Shown piece after piece: positions 7,866 to 15,646 of a stretch of 64,000 bases of DNA (position 1 is the stretch's first letter; each line of letters opens with the position of its first letter). A program made the position numbers and the translations under genes. The notes below the pieces were generated by a model that ran no database searches, was not told the DNA's origin, and worked only from the letters and a program-made list of their open reading frames with translations. The DNA is from UBA11591 sp040220895 (GTDB lineage Bacteria > Bacteroidota > Bacteroidia > Flavobacteriales_E > Vicingaceae): contig JAVJVY010000004.1 of assembly GCA_040220895.1 (NCBI GenBank), forward strand, positions 1 to 64,000. The letters run 5' to 3'.

Positions 7866-8962
7866 TAATTTCCAAACAAGGTATAAACTATCCGGTAATC
7901 CACCAATTGCGCAACGTGGCCATGGACCTTCAGATTAACGCCTGCAGCAATCTTTTTTCCAATGACATAGGTAAGCCCGTAACGTTGGTACAGGTCGGCT
8001 CCAACATCATTTGGTTTGTAAGCGTAAACTCCTAACTGCTGGCTAAAAAGCAACTTTCCGAGCAGAAATTCATGGCCTATGGCCAGGGACATTTTATTCG
8101 GATTTCCCGTTTTACCTTCCTGTTCAAGTAAATATACTTCGAACGTGTCGTGCAAATATTCAGCACCAAAGGTCAAGGCATTTATTCGTCCAAATTGCCT
8201 GCTATATTTTAACTCCACCCCGCCCGAATAGCGATGCACGTCACCTGCCACTTGTTTCCAGGAAAAAAATGGACCCAAGTCAAATCTCATTTTTCTATCG
8301 CTGACGTCCCAATCTTTCTTGCCAAACCGAACGAATTGCACGGGTCTGACATAGCGGGAATAACCGATGGATAGCGAAGGGTAATTCAATCCGCGGTTAG
8401 GAGACTTCACTCCTCCGTTTGAATTATGGTTAAAAGACGCCGATGCATTGAGTCGCGACTGTTTACTTAGGCGAATTCCTGCCTTTGCGGCAAGTACCAG
8501 GTCAAAGTTGAGCGCAGTGCTGTAGGCCTGGTTATCGGTGTTGTTTTCCGCATCAAAGGGGTTGCTCATGTAAGTCAGGCCAAATCCGGCGCGGACACCG
8601 AAAGAAATGCGGCCAAAGGAATTATACTCGGGTTCGATGAAAAAAAGTCCCCCTAAACCATAGCCTAAAATATCAGGGGCATCATAATCCCAGAAGCGCA
8701 AACTAAAACCCAACTTAGGAAAACAGTGACATTTATTCCATGATTCTTGGCCCATACCTTGCCAGGCCACCTCTGCTTCAATGCCATTGGGATAGGAATT
8801 GTCCACCACTTGAAGGTCCTTGTTGTGTATCAATATTCTGGCCTTATGTGCAGTGATGCCGAATTGAACGACCGAATTCTTACCCTGACCTTCCTGGGCC
8901 GTCAACATGGCAGGGCAGTGGAACAAGATTGATATAATTAATAACAGATGCCTTGGCTTCAT
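7865..8962 (-). CDS. acyloxyacyl hydrolase / PagL-like outer-membrane protein
   Basis: 365 residues. Signal peptide about 1-22, cleavage at LTA|QEG. The remainder is beta-rich with alternating hydrophobic residues, as in small outer-membrane barrels. Residues 177-194 hold the PagL-type active-site stretch F-N-H-N-S-N-G-G-V-K-S-P-N-R-G-L-N: His179 and Ser181 match the catalytic His and Ser of lipid A 3-O-deacylase. The position of the catalytic Glu, 12 residues after Ser in Pseudomonas PagL, is Asn193 here. It is longer than PagL (about 150 residues), as is usual for the Bacteroidota members. Predicted job: removal of an acyl chain from lipid A or a related lipid. First gene of a two-gene unit with the lipoprotein. 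Confidence 0.7.
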   Translation of the reverse strand: MKPRHLLLIISILFHCPAMLTAQEGQGKNSVVQFGITAHKARILIHNKDLQVVDNSYPNGIEAEVAWQGMGQESWNKCHCFPKLGFSLRFWDYDAPDILGYGLGGLFFIEPEYNSFGRISFGVRAGFGLTYMSNPFDAENNTDNQAYSTALNFDLVLAAKAGIRLSKQSRLNASASFNHNSNGGVKSPNRGLNYPSLSIGYSRYVRPVQFVRFGKKDWDVSDRKMRFDLGPFFSWKQVAGDVHRYSGGVELKYSRQFGRINALTFGAEYLHDTFEVYLLEQEGKTGNPNKMSLAIGHEFLLGKLLFSQQLGVYAYKPNDVGADLYQRYGLTYVIGKKIAAGVNLKVHGHVAQLVDYRIVYTLFGN

Positions 8963-9000
8963 TGTTAACCAAAGTTAATGCAGATGTGCTTTCCGACCCA

Positions 9001-9030
9001 TTTGTACGCCCGACTTTAAAATTATATTTG
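9001..9030 (+). promoter_or_regulatory. promoter of SIMPL gene
   Basis: TTTG (9001-9004), 18-bp spacer, then TATATTTG (9023-9030). Both boxes and the spacing match the Bacteroidota consensus TTTG-N17-19-TAnnTTTG. The start codon is 17 bp downstream, so the leader is very short. This is the best-formed promoter in the window. Confidence 0.75.
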
Positions 9031-9047
9031 TTGACAAATAGTTTAGC

Positions 9048-9782
9048 ATGAAATCCAGTCAGATCAACGCCATCGTTTTCGGTATAGCCATTATTGCAGC
9101 AGCCATTGTCTTGGGAAATGCCTATGTCAAACGAACAAATCCCGACGGTAATATTTCGGTTACCGGACTAGGTGAAACCGATTTCGTCTCAGATCTCATA
9201 GTTTGGGAAGGGAGTTACAGAACCGAAGACATGAATCTTCAAAAAGCTTATTCCCGCTTGTCTTCTGATAAAAAGGCCATTTTGGAATACCTGAAATCCA
9301 AGGGGATTAGTGAAAATGTCATCGTATTCAAAGCCGTTAATACCTCACAAAAGATCAAGCACAATTACACGGCCGATGGAAAATACCAAGGGGATGAATT
9401 TGATGGGTACCAGCTCAGCCAAAGTGTACAAATCGAATCACAGGAAGTAGAGAAGATAGAGATCCTGTCCAGGGAGATCACCGAATTATTAAATCAGGGA
9501 GTGAATTTTTACTCGGAACCTCCGCGCTATTATTATACCAAGCTGGCCGACCTGAAGATAGAAATGATCTCAAAAGCTACCGAAGACGCCCGGCTGCGGG
9601 CCGAAAAAATTGCCGGAAATTCAGGAAGTGAATTGGGCGAACTCATCTCTGCTCAAATGGGTGTTTTTCAGATCACCGGGCAAAATTCTGCCGAAACATA
9701 TTCATGGGGTGGAACATTTAATACATCCTCCAAAAAGAAAACCGCTTCCATCACCATGAAGCTATTCTACAAAGTGAAATAA
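9048..9782 (+). CDS. SIMPL (DUF541) domain protein
   Basis: 244 residues. One N-terminal hydrophobic segment (about 7-25) that can act as membrane anchor or uncleaved signal, then a SIMPL/DUF541 domain from about 35 to 242, starting N-I-S-V-T-G-L-G-E and containing the Y-Q-L-S-Q-S-V-Q-I and A-x-x-D-A-R-x-R-A-E-K-I-A stretches typical of the family. SIMPL proteins are periplasmic or surface proteins; E. coli YggE and the mammalian IRAK-binding protein belong here, and the molecular role is poorly defined. Monocistronic, from a clear promoter to a clear terminator. Confidence 0.85.
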   Translation: MKSSQINAIVFGIAIIAAAIVLGNAYVKRTNPDGNISVTGLGETDFVSDLIVWEGSYRTEDMNLQKAYSRLSSDKKAILEYLKSKGISENVIVFKAVNTSQKIKHNYTADGKYQGDEFDGYQLSQSVQIESQEVEKIEILSREITELLNQGVNFYSEPPRYYYTKLADLKIEMISKATEDARLRAEKIAGNSGSELGELISAQMGVFQITGQNSAETYSWGGTFNTSSKKKTASITMKLFYKVK

Positions 9783-9787
9783 AAAAG

Positions 9788-9816
9788 ATGCGGCGCCAAG
9801 AAACTTGCCGCCGCAT
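9788..9816. terminator. bidirectional terminator between SIMPL and cyclophilin genes
   Basis: Stem ATGCGGCG/CGCCGCAT with a nested CAAG-AAA-CTTG stem after one mismatch. It is followed by CCTTTCTTTC on the plus strand and by CTTTTTT on the minus strand, so it can serve both convergent genes. Confidence 0.8.
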
Positions 9817-9837
9817 ACCTTTCTTTCTAAGCTTCTA

Positions 9838-10665
9838 TCAGGGAACCAGAATCTTCAATGTTTTTGAGCCCTCATCGGTCACAATGCTTAAATGATAGAT
9901 GCCTTTGACCGGCAATTCACCAATGACTTCATTTAGTTTAAATTGATTGAAGCCCGCTCGCAAGTTAAGGCTCCGATCGCTTATGGTCTTCCCCAAAAGA
10001 TCTCTCAACACGGCCTGGGTGGCCTTATCTCTTTTTGCCACGATTTCGACTGAGGAAGCAACATTGACCGGGTTGGGAAATAAACGAAAACTACTTAAAA
10101 CGTTTGCTTCTTGTAAACCAAGGGTTTGGAAATTGCCCTCCCTGACGCTGTCCATGACCACGGGTGTAATTGGCCGATCATTGCCATCTGTAGACACTTT
10201 ACCAATTGCTTGAACGACATTAAAATTAACAATGGTCATTCCAAATACGGGGTGCTTTGATGTAGTTGGGGGTTTGTCATAATCGAGATATGTGTTATTC
10301 ACCAAATTGATAAAGAATTGACTACCACCGGTATTCGGGCCGGAGTTTGCCATTGAAATCGTTTTTTGAACATTGCTCATGGTCGGATCGAATTCGTCTT
10401 GAATTGTATACCCAGGGCCTCCTGAACCGGTACCTGTGGGATCCCCTCCCTGAATCATAAAGTTGTCGATGACTCGGTGAAAAATAACACCGTCATAAAA
10501 TTTTTGATTGACCAGTGATAGGAAATTTCCACCGGTTATGGGAACTACGTTATCATAGATTTCGACGACAAAGTCTCCTTGGCTGGTGTAGAAGGTCACC
10601 GGGGTTTGGGCCGTTGCCAGTGAAAGTCCGGCAACAAATGTGACTGAAAGTAGAACTGTTTTCAT
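9838..10665 (-). CDS. secreted cyclophilin-type peptidylprolyl isomerase with T9SS sorting domain
   Basis: 275 residues. Signal peptide 1-19 (LATA|Q). The cyclophilin domain spans about 22-178 with the active-site Arg in F-H-R-V-I-D-N-F-M-I-Q-G-G-D (Arg64) and the G-S-Q-F-F-I-N loop. Residues 195-275 form a type A Por secretion C-terminal domain (F-R-L-F-P-N-P at its start, G-I-Y-H-L-S-I...K-I-L-V-P at its end). The enzyme should speed proline cis-trans isomerisation and be exported to the cell surface or medium by the type IX system. Most bacterial cyclophilins are cytoplasmic or periplasmic, so the sorting tail is noteworthy. Single gene. Confidence 0.92.
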   Translation of the reverse strand: MKTVLLSVTFVAGLSLATAQTPVTFYTSQGDFVVEIYDNVVPITGGNFLSLVNQKFYDGVIFHRVIDNFMIQGGDPTGTGSGGPGYTIQDEFDPTMSNVQKTISMANSGPNTGGSQFFINLVNNTYLDYDKPPTTSKHPVFGMTIVNFNVVQAIGKVSTDGNDRPITPVVMDSVREGNFQTLGLQEANVLSSFRLFPNPVNVASSVEIVAKRDKATQAVLRDLLGKTISDRSLNLRAGFNQFKLNEVIGELPVKGIYHLSIVTDEGSKTLKILVP

Positions 10666-10849
10666 GGCTTTGCGAATTAATTTTCATCTAACATAAGCCA
10701 TTGCCACCTCAAAATGAAGCATTTTTTTAATTTCTTTCTTTCATACGAGCTTCATTTTCAAGTGTATGACCACTTAATAATGCATTTTCGCTGACTTCGT
10801 CCCTGTAAAACTTCTTTCTTATTTTCACCGATCTTATTGTGCAGGAAAA

Positions 10850-13150
10850 ATGGCCTTTACCAATAGTTACAGAGAAATCAAATTGCTCCTGAAGCAAAAT
10901 AAATACCGGGAAGCCGCCGGTTCAGAGTATTTCTTTGAGGTAGCCACTAAGCTGATGTTGAGCATTTTGGCCTTGTTAATTCCGCTAATGAGTTTTGATT
11001 TTGGCATCACCTGGGACGAGCGTATGAGTATACAATACAGCCGGGACATGATGCGTTATTTTGCGACCATGGGTCGTGACAAAACCTGCCTTGACCTGAG
11101 TATTCCGCTTTACAGCCACATGATCTATTACGGTAATGTTTTTGGGTTGATCACAAGTAGCTTGCACAAAATACTTCCATTAGACATCATTGTTATACGG
11201 CACGTTTTGTGTTCGTTTTTTGGCTTTTTGACTGTTTTTTACATTTCAAGGCAAGCGCGCTTGATAAAAGGGTACGGTCTAGCGCTACTCACCATCATTC
11301 TGCTCGTTTTTTCACCGCGTTTTTTTGGCTATATCATGAACGATTTCCGGGATACCACCTTTATGCTTGGCGTGGTTGCTTCTTGCTATTATTTCGACCA
11401 TGTGCGCCGCCGATTGCCCAATTGGTCGTGGTTCATTGCATTCAAAGCGGCCGCGGCTGTTTTTTTAGCCTCGTCGGTAAGAATTGGGGGAATGATTCTC
11501 ATTCCAATATTTCTAATCGTATTACTCCTTGGGCTCTGGGAACATAAAAAGCAATGGAAGCAATATGCAATCAACGCAGCTATTACACTGGCTTATATCT
11601 CTATCATTTCATATGTCCTTGTGGTCAGTTTCTGGCCCTGGGCGCATGAAAATATTTTGATTCGACCATTTCAGGCGGTTCTTAAATTCTCGGACCTTCG
11701 ACTCTTGCTCAATTACCAGCTATTCAAGGGAAGTCTTATTCCCAACTTCCAGGTTCCATGGGATTACTTATTTACTTGGATCGGAATAACCAGTCCTCTG
11801 GTGGTTTTACTCGGTCTATTCTTTTCTGTTTTGGTGATTTTCAGAAAAACGACATCGGGCCCAAATGATTTAATGTTGCCAATTTTAGCCGTCGTCATCC
11901 CGTTGTTGGCGTACTTGATTGGGGTAAGAAACCTATATGACGGCTGGAGGCATTTTCTATTTCTGGCGCCTTACATGGCCCTGTTTGCTGCCATTGGCTG
12001 GGTGGGCATATTGGGCCAATTCAAAAAAGACCTTGCAAAGAAGGTTGTGCTCCTTGTAATGACAACAATGCTGTTTTTACCCCTGAAGTCTATGGTTTTG
12101 AATCATCCTTTTCACACCCTTTATTTCAATGAAATAATCGGTGGAATAAAGGGTGCCTATGGAGCATTTGAATTGGACATGGACGGGAATTCGCTCAGAA
12201 ATGCAGCCGAATGGTTCAACGAATATGCCGAGAAAAATCACATTGAGGGCATTAAATTGGCCAGTAATCACGAAGGCCTTTCCATCTCACATTACCTGGC
12301 ACCTAACATCACCCAGGGCAGCATCATTTGGTTGCCATTGGACCATACCTTTCTTAAGGATTGGGACTATGCCGTGCTCAGTTCCCGAACAATGTCAAAG
12401 TACCAAATACTCAGCGGTCAGTGGCCATATAAAGAATCCATTTACGAAATAGTCGTTGACGGTGTGCCTGTTCTTTCGATTCTGAAAAGAGTGGATAAAA
12501 ACTTGTTCCTGGGTAAGATAGCCATGGATCGGGGAGATTTGGATGGTGCCGTACGGCATTTCCTTGACGCTAAGAAATTCAACCCGAAACAAGAGGATAA
12601 TTACCGCCTTTTGGGTGTCGCTTATATGCAAGCAGGAGAATACGATAGAGCTGAAAAGGCCTTTAACAGCGCCGTGCGCTTGAACCCCACAAATGTGTCA
12701 CTGCTATATTACATCGGAGAATTAGCCTATAATAAGGGTGAATTTGATCGCGCCTTGGATTATCTGAAACGCGCCAAAGAGGTGCGACTTGATAATTATC
12801 GATCGGATTACTTGATTGCGAGCATCTACACGCGACAAGGAAAATTCGACGCAGCCTTTAACCATTATCGTTCATTGATTGACAGCAAAAACATCAATGC
12901 CTCTGACCTTTCTTTGATTTACACAGGATTTGGAGAATTGCACATGTTCATGGCCCAAAATGAATCTGATCGGCGGCAAAAGGAATTGGTAAACAAGGCC
13001 ATTTCAATGTTTGAAAAAGGGGTAAATCTGAATCCAAAAAACCGCATGGCGTATGCCAACCTCATTGAAGTCTACCGTTTGATTGAAAATCCGGAAGCCG
13101 CCGAACAAACCCAAAGAATCATGGAAGCTAACATAAATCAGGGCCAATAA
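10850..13150 (+). CDS. GT-C fold glycosyltransferase with C-terminal TPR repeats
   Basis: 766 residues. The N-terminal 430 residues carry about ten membrane helices; the first extracytoplasmic loop holds the G-I-T-W-D-E motif (Asp56, Glu57), matching the acidic catalytic pair of PMT/ArnT-type GT-C transferases that use polyprenyl-phosphate sugars. A soluble region follows (about 430-550), then at least five TPR units (about 555-760; motifs such as A-Y-M-Q-A-G-E-Y-D-R-A-E-K-A-F). The protein likely transfers a sugar to a lipid, glycan or protein on the periplasmic side, with the TPR part binding a partner. It is followed after 4 bp by an acyltransferase gene, so the pair probably works on the same glycan. 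Confidence 0.8.
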   Translation: MAFTNSYREIKLLLKQNKYREAAGSEYFFEVATKLMLSILALLIPLMSFDFGITWDERMSIQYSRDMMRYFATMGRDKTCLDLSIPLYSHMIYYGNVFGLITSSLHKILPLDIIVIRHVLCSFFGFLTVFYISRQARLIKGYGLALLTIILLVFSPRFFGYIMNDFRDTTFMLGVVASCYYFDHVRRRLPNWSWFIAFKAAAAVFLASSVRIGGMILIPIFLIVLLLGLWEHKKQWKQYAINAAITLAYISIISYVLVVSFWPWAHENILIRPFQAVLKFSDLRLLLNYQLFKGSLIPNFQVPWDYLFTWIGITSPLVVLLGLFFSVLVIFRKTTSGPNDLMLPILAVVIPLLAYLIGVRNLYDGWRHFLFLAPYMALFAAIGWVGILGQFKKDLAKKVVLLVMTTMLFLPLKSMVLNHPFHTLYFNEIIGGIKGAYGAFELDMDGNSLRNAAEWFNEYAEKNHIEGIKLASNHEGLSISHYLAPNITQGSIIWLPLDHTFLKDWDYAVLSSRTMSKYQILSGQWPYKESIYEIVVDGVPVLSILKRVDKNLFLGKIAMDRGDLDGAVRHFLDAKKFNPKQEDNYRLLGVAYMQAGEYDRAEKAFNSAVRLNPTNVSLLYYIGELAYNKGEFDRALDYLKRAKEVRLDNYRSDYLIASIYTRQGKFDAAFNHYRSLIDSKNINASDLSLIYTGFGELHMFMAQNESDRRQKELVNKAISMFEKGVNLNPKNRMAYANLIEVYRLIENPEAAEQTQRIMEANINQGQ

Positions 13151-13154
13151 GAAA

Positions 13155-14153
13155 ATGGCGAGTAATCAGCAAAGAGACTTTTTTCCCTTCATCAATTTTC
13201 TGCGGGCATTTGCCGTCATTATGATCTGTCTGTACCATTTCACCAGGCAACAGCACCTTGGAACATCCTTTGTGCCGGAAGATAATTTTCTTTACCAGAT
13301 GAGTGAATCAGCCATTTACCTGGTTCATCTCTTTTTTGTTATTTCAGGATTTGTTATCCCACTCTCTTTGCATCGTTCGGGATATTCGATTTCTTCTTAC
13401 CACCTTTTTATGCTGAGAAGAATAATAAGAATAGGCCTGCCCTATCTGCTGGTTATCGTTTTGATTTTGACGAAAGAATGGCTTTTCGCCCTGAAAAACC
13501 AAAGTGTCCTGCTACTGGATTGGGGCAAAATACTTCACCACCTGACATTTACCGTTGGCTTTACCGATAACCAGTGGTATAATCCCATCTTCTGGACCCT
13601 TGCCATCGAAATTCAATTCTATTTGTTGGCCGGCCTCATCTATCCCTTGCTTGTAGTACAACGGTCATGGGGAATTTTACTGACCTTGTTCCTATTCGCC
13701 TTGAGCTCCGTTGTTTTTGCAAGGTTTGAGTTACTGAGTTTATTTGCTCCCCAATTCGCCATGGGTATGTTGCTCTTCTGTAAACAAGTGAAAAAAATTT
13801 CGAGGAGAGAATACCTGGCAGGACTTCTGGTCCTGGTGGCCATGCTCTGCTTTCAAAACTATTTGATCGCATTAGCCTCTTTGATCGGGGTTTTGAGCAT
13901 CGATCTGATCAGAATCGACAAAAAATGGATCAACTTCCTGGGTGATGCTTCCTATTCACTATACCTCACACATGGCCTGGCCGGGGGCAGTTTTATTTAC
14001 CTTTTGGCCGATTTCTTTTATGCCTTGAATAATTCACTCATATGCATTATCGCGCTTATAATATCAATTGCCTTCTCCATTGTATACTGGCGTTTTGTTG
14101 AAAAACCCTCTCATTATTTATCCAGGCAGATAAAAATTAAGTCAAAGGCTTGA
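13155..14153 (+). CDS. acyltransferase-3 family membrane protein (OafA/YrhL type)
   Basis: 332 residues, about ten membrane helices. N terminus F-I-N-F-L-R-A-F-A-V-I-M-I-C-L-Y-H-F carries the conserved Arg and the catalytic His of acyltransferase-3 (PF01757), and F-F-V-I-S-G-F-V-I-P-L follows as usual. These proteins pass acetyl or other acyl groups across the inner membrane to surface glycans. There is no fused SGNH domain, but a separate SGNH protein is encoded on the same strand after the inverted lyase gene. Translated in step with the upstream glycosyltransferase (4-bp gap). Its stop overlaps the 3' end of the lyase gene by 17 bp. Confidence 0.88.
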   Translation: MASNQQRDFFPFINFLRAFAVIMICLYHFTRQQHLGTSFVPEDNFLYQMSESAIYLVHLFFVISGFVIPLSLHRSGYSISSYHLFMLRRIIRIGLPYLLVIVLILTKEWLFALKNQSVLLLDWGKILHHLTFTVGFTDNQWYNPIFWTLAIEIQFYLLAGLIYPLLVVQRSWGILLTLFLFALSSVVFARFELLSLFAPQFAMGMLLFCKQVKKISRREYLAGLLVLVAMLCFQNYLIALASLIGVLSIDLIRIDKKWINFLGDASYSLYLTHGLAGGSFIYLLADFFYALNNSLICIIALIISIAFSIVYWRFVEKPSHYLSRQIKIKSKA

Positions 14154-15525
14154 AACGCGCTTGGAAAAAGCGCAAATATTCTGGCTCATAGACCATTTTC
14201 AGGCCCTTGATCTTGTTTTTTTCGGCATACACTTCGGCGACCGATTCGGCCACAACATCCATATGAGCTTGGGTATAGACTCTTCTTGGGATTGTCAGGC
14301 GCACAAGTTCAAGTTTCGGGTAATTATGCTCACCCGTAATGCTGTTTCGCCCTGCAGACACGATACCCCGTTCCATGGAACGAACTCCGGAATTCAGGTA
14401 AATTGCCGCCGCGAGTGATTGTGCCGGAAATTTTTCTTGATTCAGGTGCGATAGAAACTTTCGGGCATCTATGAAAACACCGTGAGATCCGATTGGATGG
14501 ACAATTGGCACGCCGGAATCTATTAATCGCTGACCCAAATAGAGCACCTGACCAACCCTTGCACGCTGATGCAGGTCATCAAGTGACTCGCCTATTCCAA
14601 TTGCCATTGCCTCGAGATCTCTTCCTGCCAGTCCGCCATAGGTATGCAAACCTTCATAAACCACTACCATGTTCCTTGCTTTTTCAAAAAGGGCTTGGTC
14701 CCTGGTAGCCAGAAAACCACCGATGTTGACAAGTGCATCTTTTTTTGCGCTCATCGTTGCCCCGTCCGTGAGGTCGCAAATTTCACGTACGATCTGGGCA
14801 ATGGACTTATTGTTTTGACCTGCTTCTTTTTGTTGGATGAAATAGGCATTTTCTGCTACACGCGTCATGTCATGAATAATTGGGATGTCATGTTTATTAG
14901 TCAATTCCCTCAAGCCCTTCAGGTTCGCTAGTGAGATGGGTTGACCTCCCGCCATATTTACAGTAGTGGCCATGGCGACATATGGAATACGCCGGGGTCC
15001 GATTTCTTTTATTAGATCTTCAAGTTTTTGCAGGCTGAAATTCCCTTTAAAAGGGTAATCGCTTTCCGGATCATGGGCCTGATCAATAATAATGTCAACG
15101 AATTCAGCACCGGCAAGTTCCTGATGCAATTTTGTGGTCGTAAAATACATGTTGCCCGGAATCACGTCTCCCTTTTTGATCATTATTTTAGAAAGAATAT
15201 GTTCAGCTCCGCGGCCTTGGTGCGTGGGGACAACAAATGGATACCCGTAATGCTGTTTAATAGCATCTTCAAGGTGATAAAAATTCTCGCTGCCGGCATA
15301 AGCCTCATCACCCGTAAGCATTCCGGCCCATTGACGATCACTCATAGCCGAAGTGCCGCTGTCGGTTAAAAGATCAATGTATACGTCTTTTGATTTTAGC
15401 AGAAAGGTATTGAATCCCGCCTCTTCTAGCGCTCTTTTTCTGACTTCCGGCGATGCAACGCTGACGTGTTCTACCACCTTTATCTTATAAGGCTCCGCCC
15501 ATGATTTTTGCCCGAAATATTCCAT
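14137..15525 (-). CDS. tpl: tyrosine phenol-lyase
   Basis: 462 residues from the ATG at 15525. The frame is open to 15708, but the upstream part has no family similarity and contains the promoter-like TACATTTG, so the shorter form is chosen; it matches the 456-residue Citrobacter enzyme from its N terminus (Y-K-I-K-V-V-E). PLP enzyme: S-A-K-K-D holds the cofactor lysine, Q-G-R-G-A-E and Y-A-G-S-E-N-F-Y are active-site loops. Specificity residues are of tyrosine phenol-lyase type: T-T-T after Y-F (Thr124 of Citrobacter), M-E-R-G (Arg381) and L-R-F-F (Phe448/449). Reaction: L-tyrosine to phenol, pyruvate and ammonia, potassium-dependent. Single gene, inverted between two envelope-glycan genes. 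Confidence 0.92.
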   Translation of the reverse strand: MEYFGQKSWAEPYKIKVVEHVSVASPEVRKRALEEAGFNTFLLKSKDVYIDLLTDSGTSAMSDRQWAGMLTGDEAYAGSENFYHLEDAIKQHYGYPFVVPTHQGRGAEHILSKIMIKKGDVIPGNMYFTTTKLHQELAGAEFVDIIIDQAHDPESDYPFKGNFSLQKLEDLIKEIGPRRIPYVAMATTVNMAGGQPISLANLKGLRELTNKHDIPIIHDMTRVAENAYFIQQKEAGQNNKSIAQIVREICDLTDGATMSAKKDALVNIGGFLATRDQALFEKARNMVVVYEGLHTYGGLAGRDLEAMAIGIGESLDDLHQRARVGQVLYLGQRLIDSGVPIVHPIGSHGVFIDARKFLSHLNQEKFPAQSLAAAIYLNSGVRSMERGIVSAGRNSITGEHNYPKLELVRLTIPRRVYTQAHMDVVAESVAEVYAEKNKIKGLKMVYEPEYLRFFQARFKPLT

Positions 15526-15539
15526 GTATTGATTTTGGA

Positions 15540-15547
15540 CAAATGTA
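15540..15547 (-). promoter_or_regulatory. candidate -7 element of tyrosine phenol-lyase gene
   Basis: On the minus strand TACATTTG matches TAnnTTTG, 14 bp upstream of the chosen ATG at 15525. A TTG lies 14 bp further upstream, a short spacer, so the -33 box is uncertain. Its place supports the internal start over the longer open frame. Confidence 0.5.
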
Positions 15548-15646
15548 CGGTCAGTGATTGCCAAGAAAAATGCATCACATGTGTTTCTCTCATGATTATC
15601 ATCATACAACTTCAGGGTTGATTTGGGCTTTCTTATATTCGTAACT

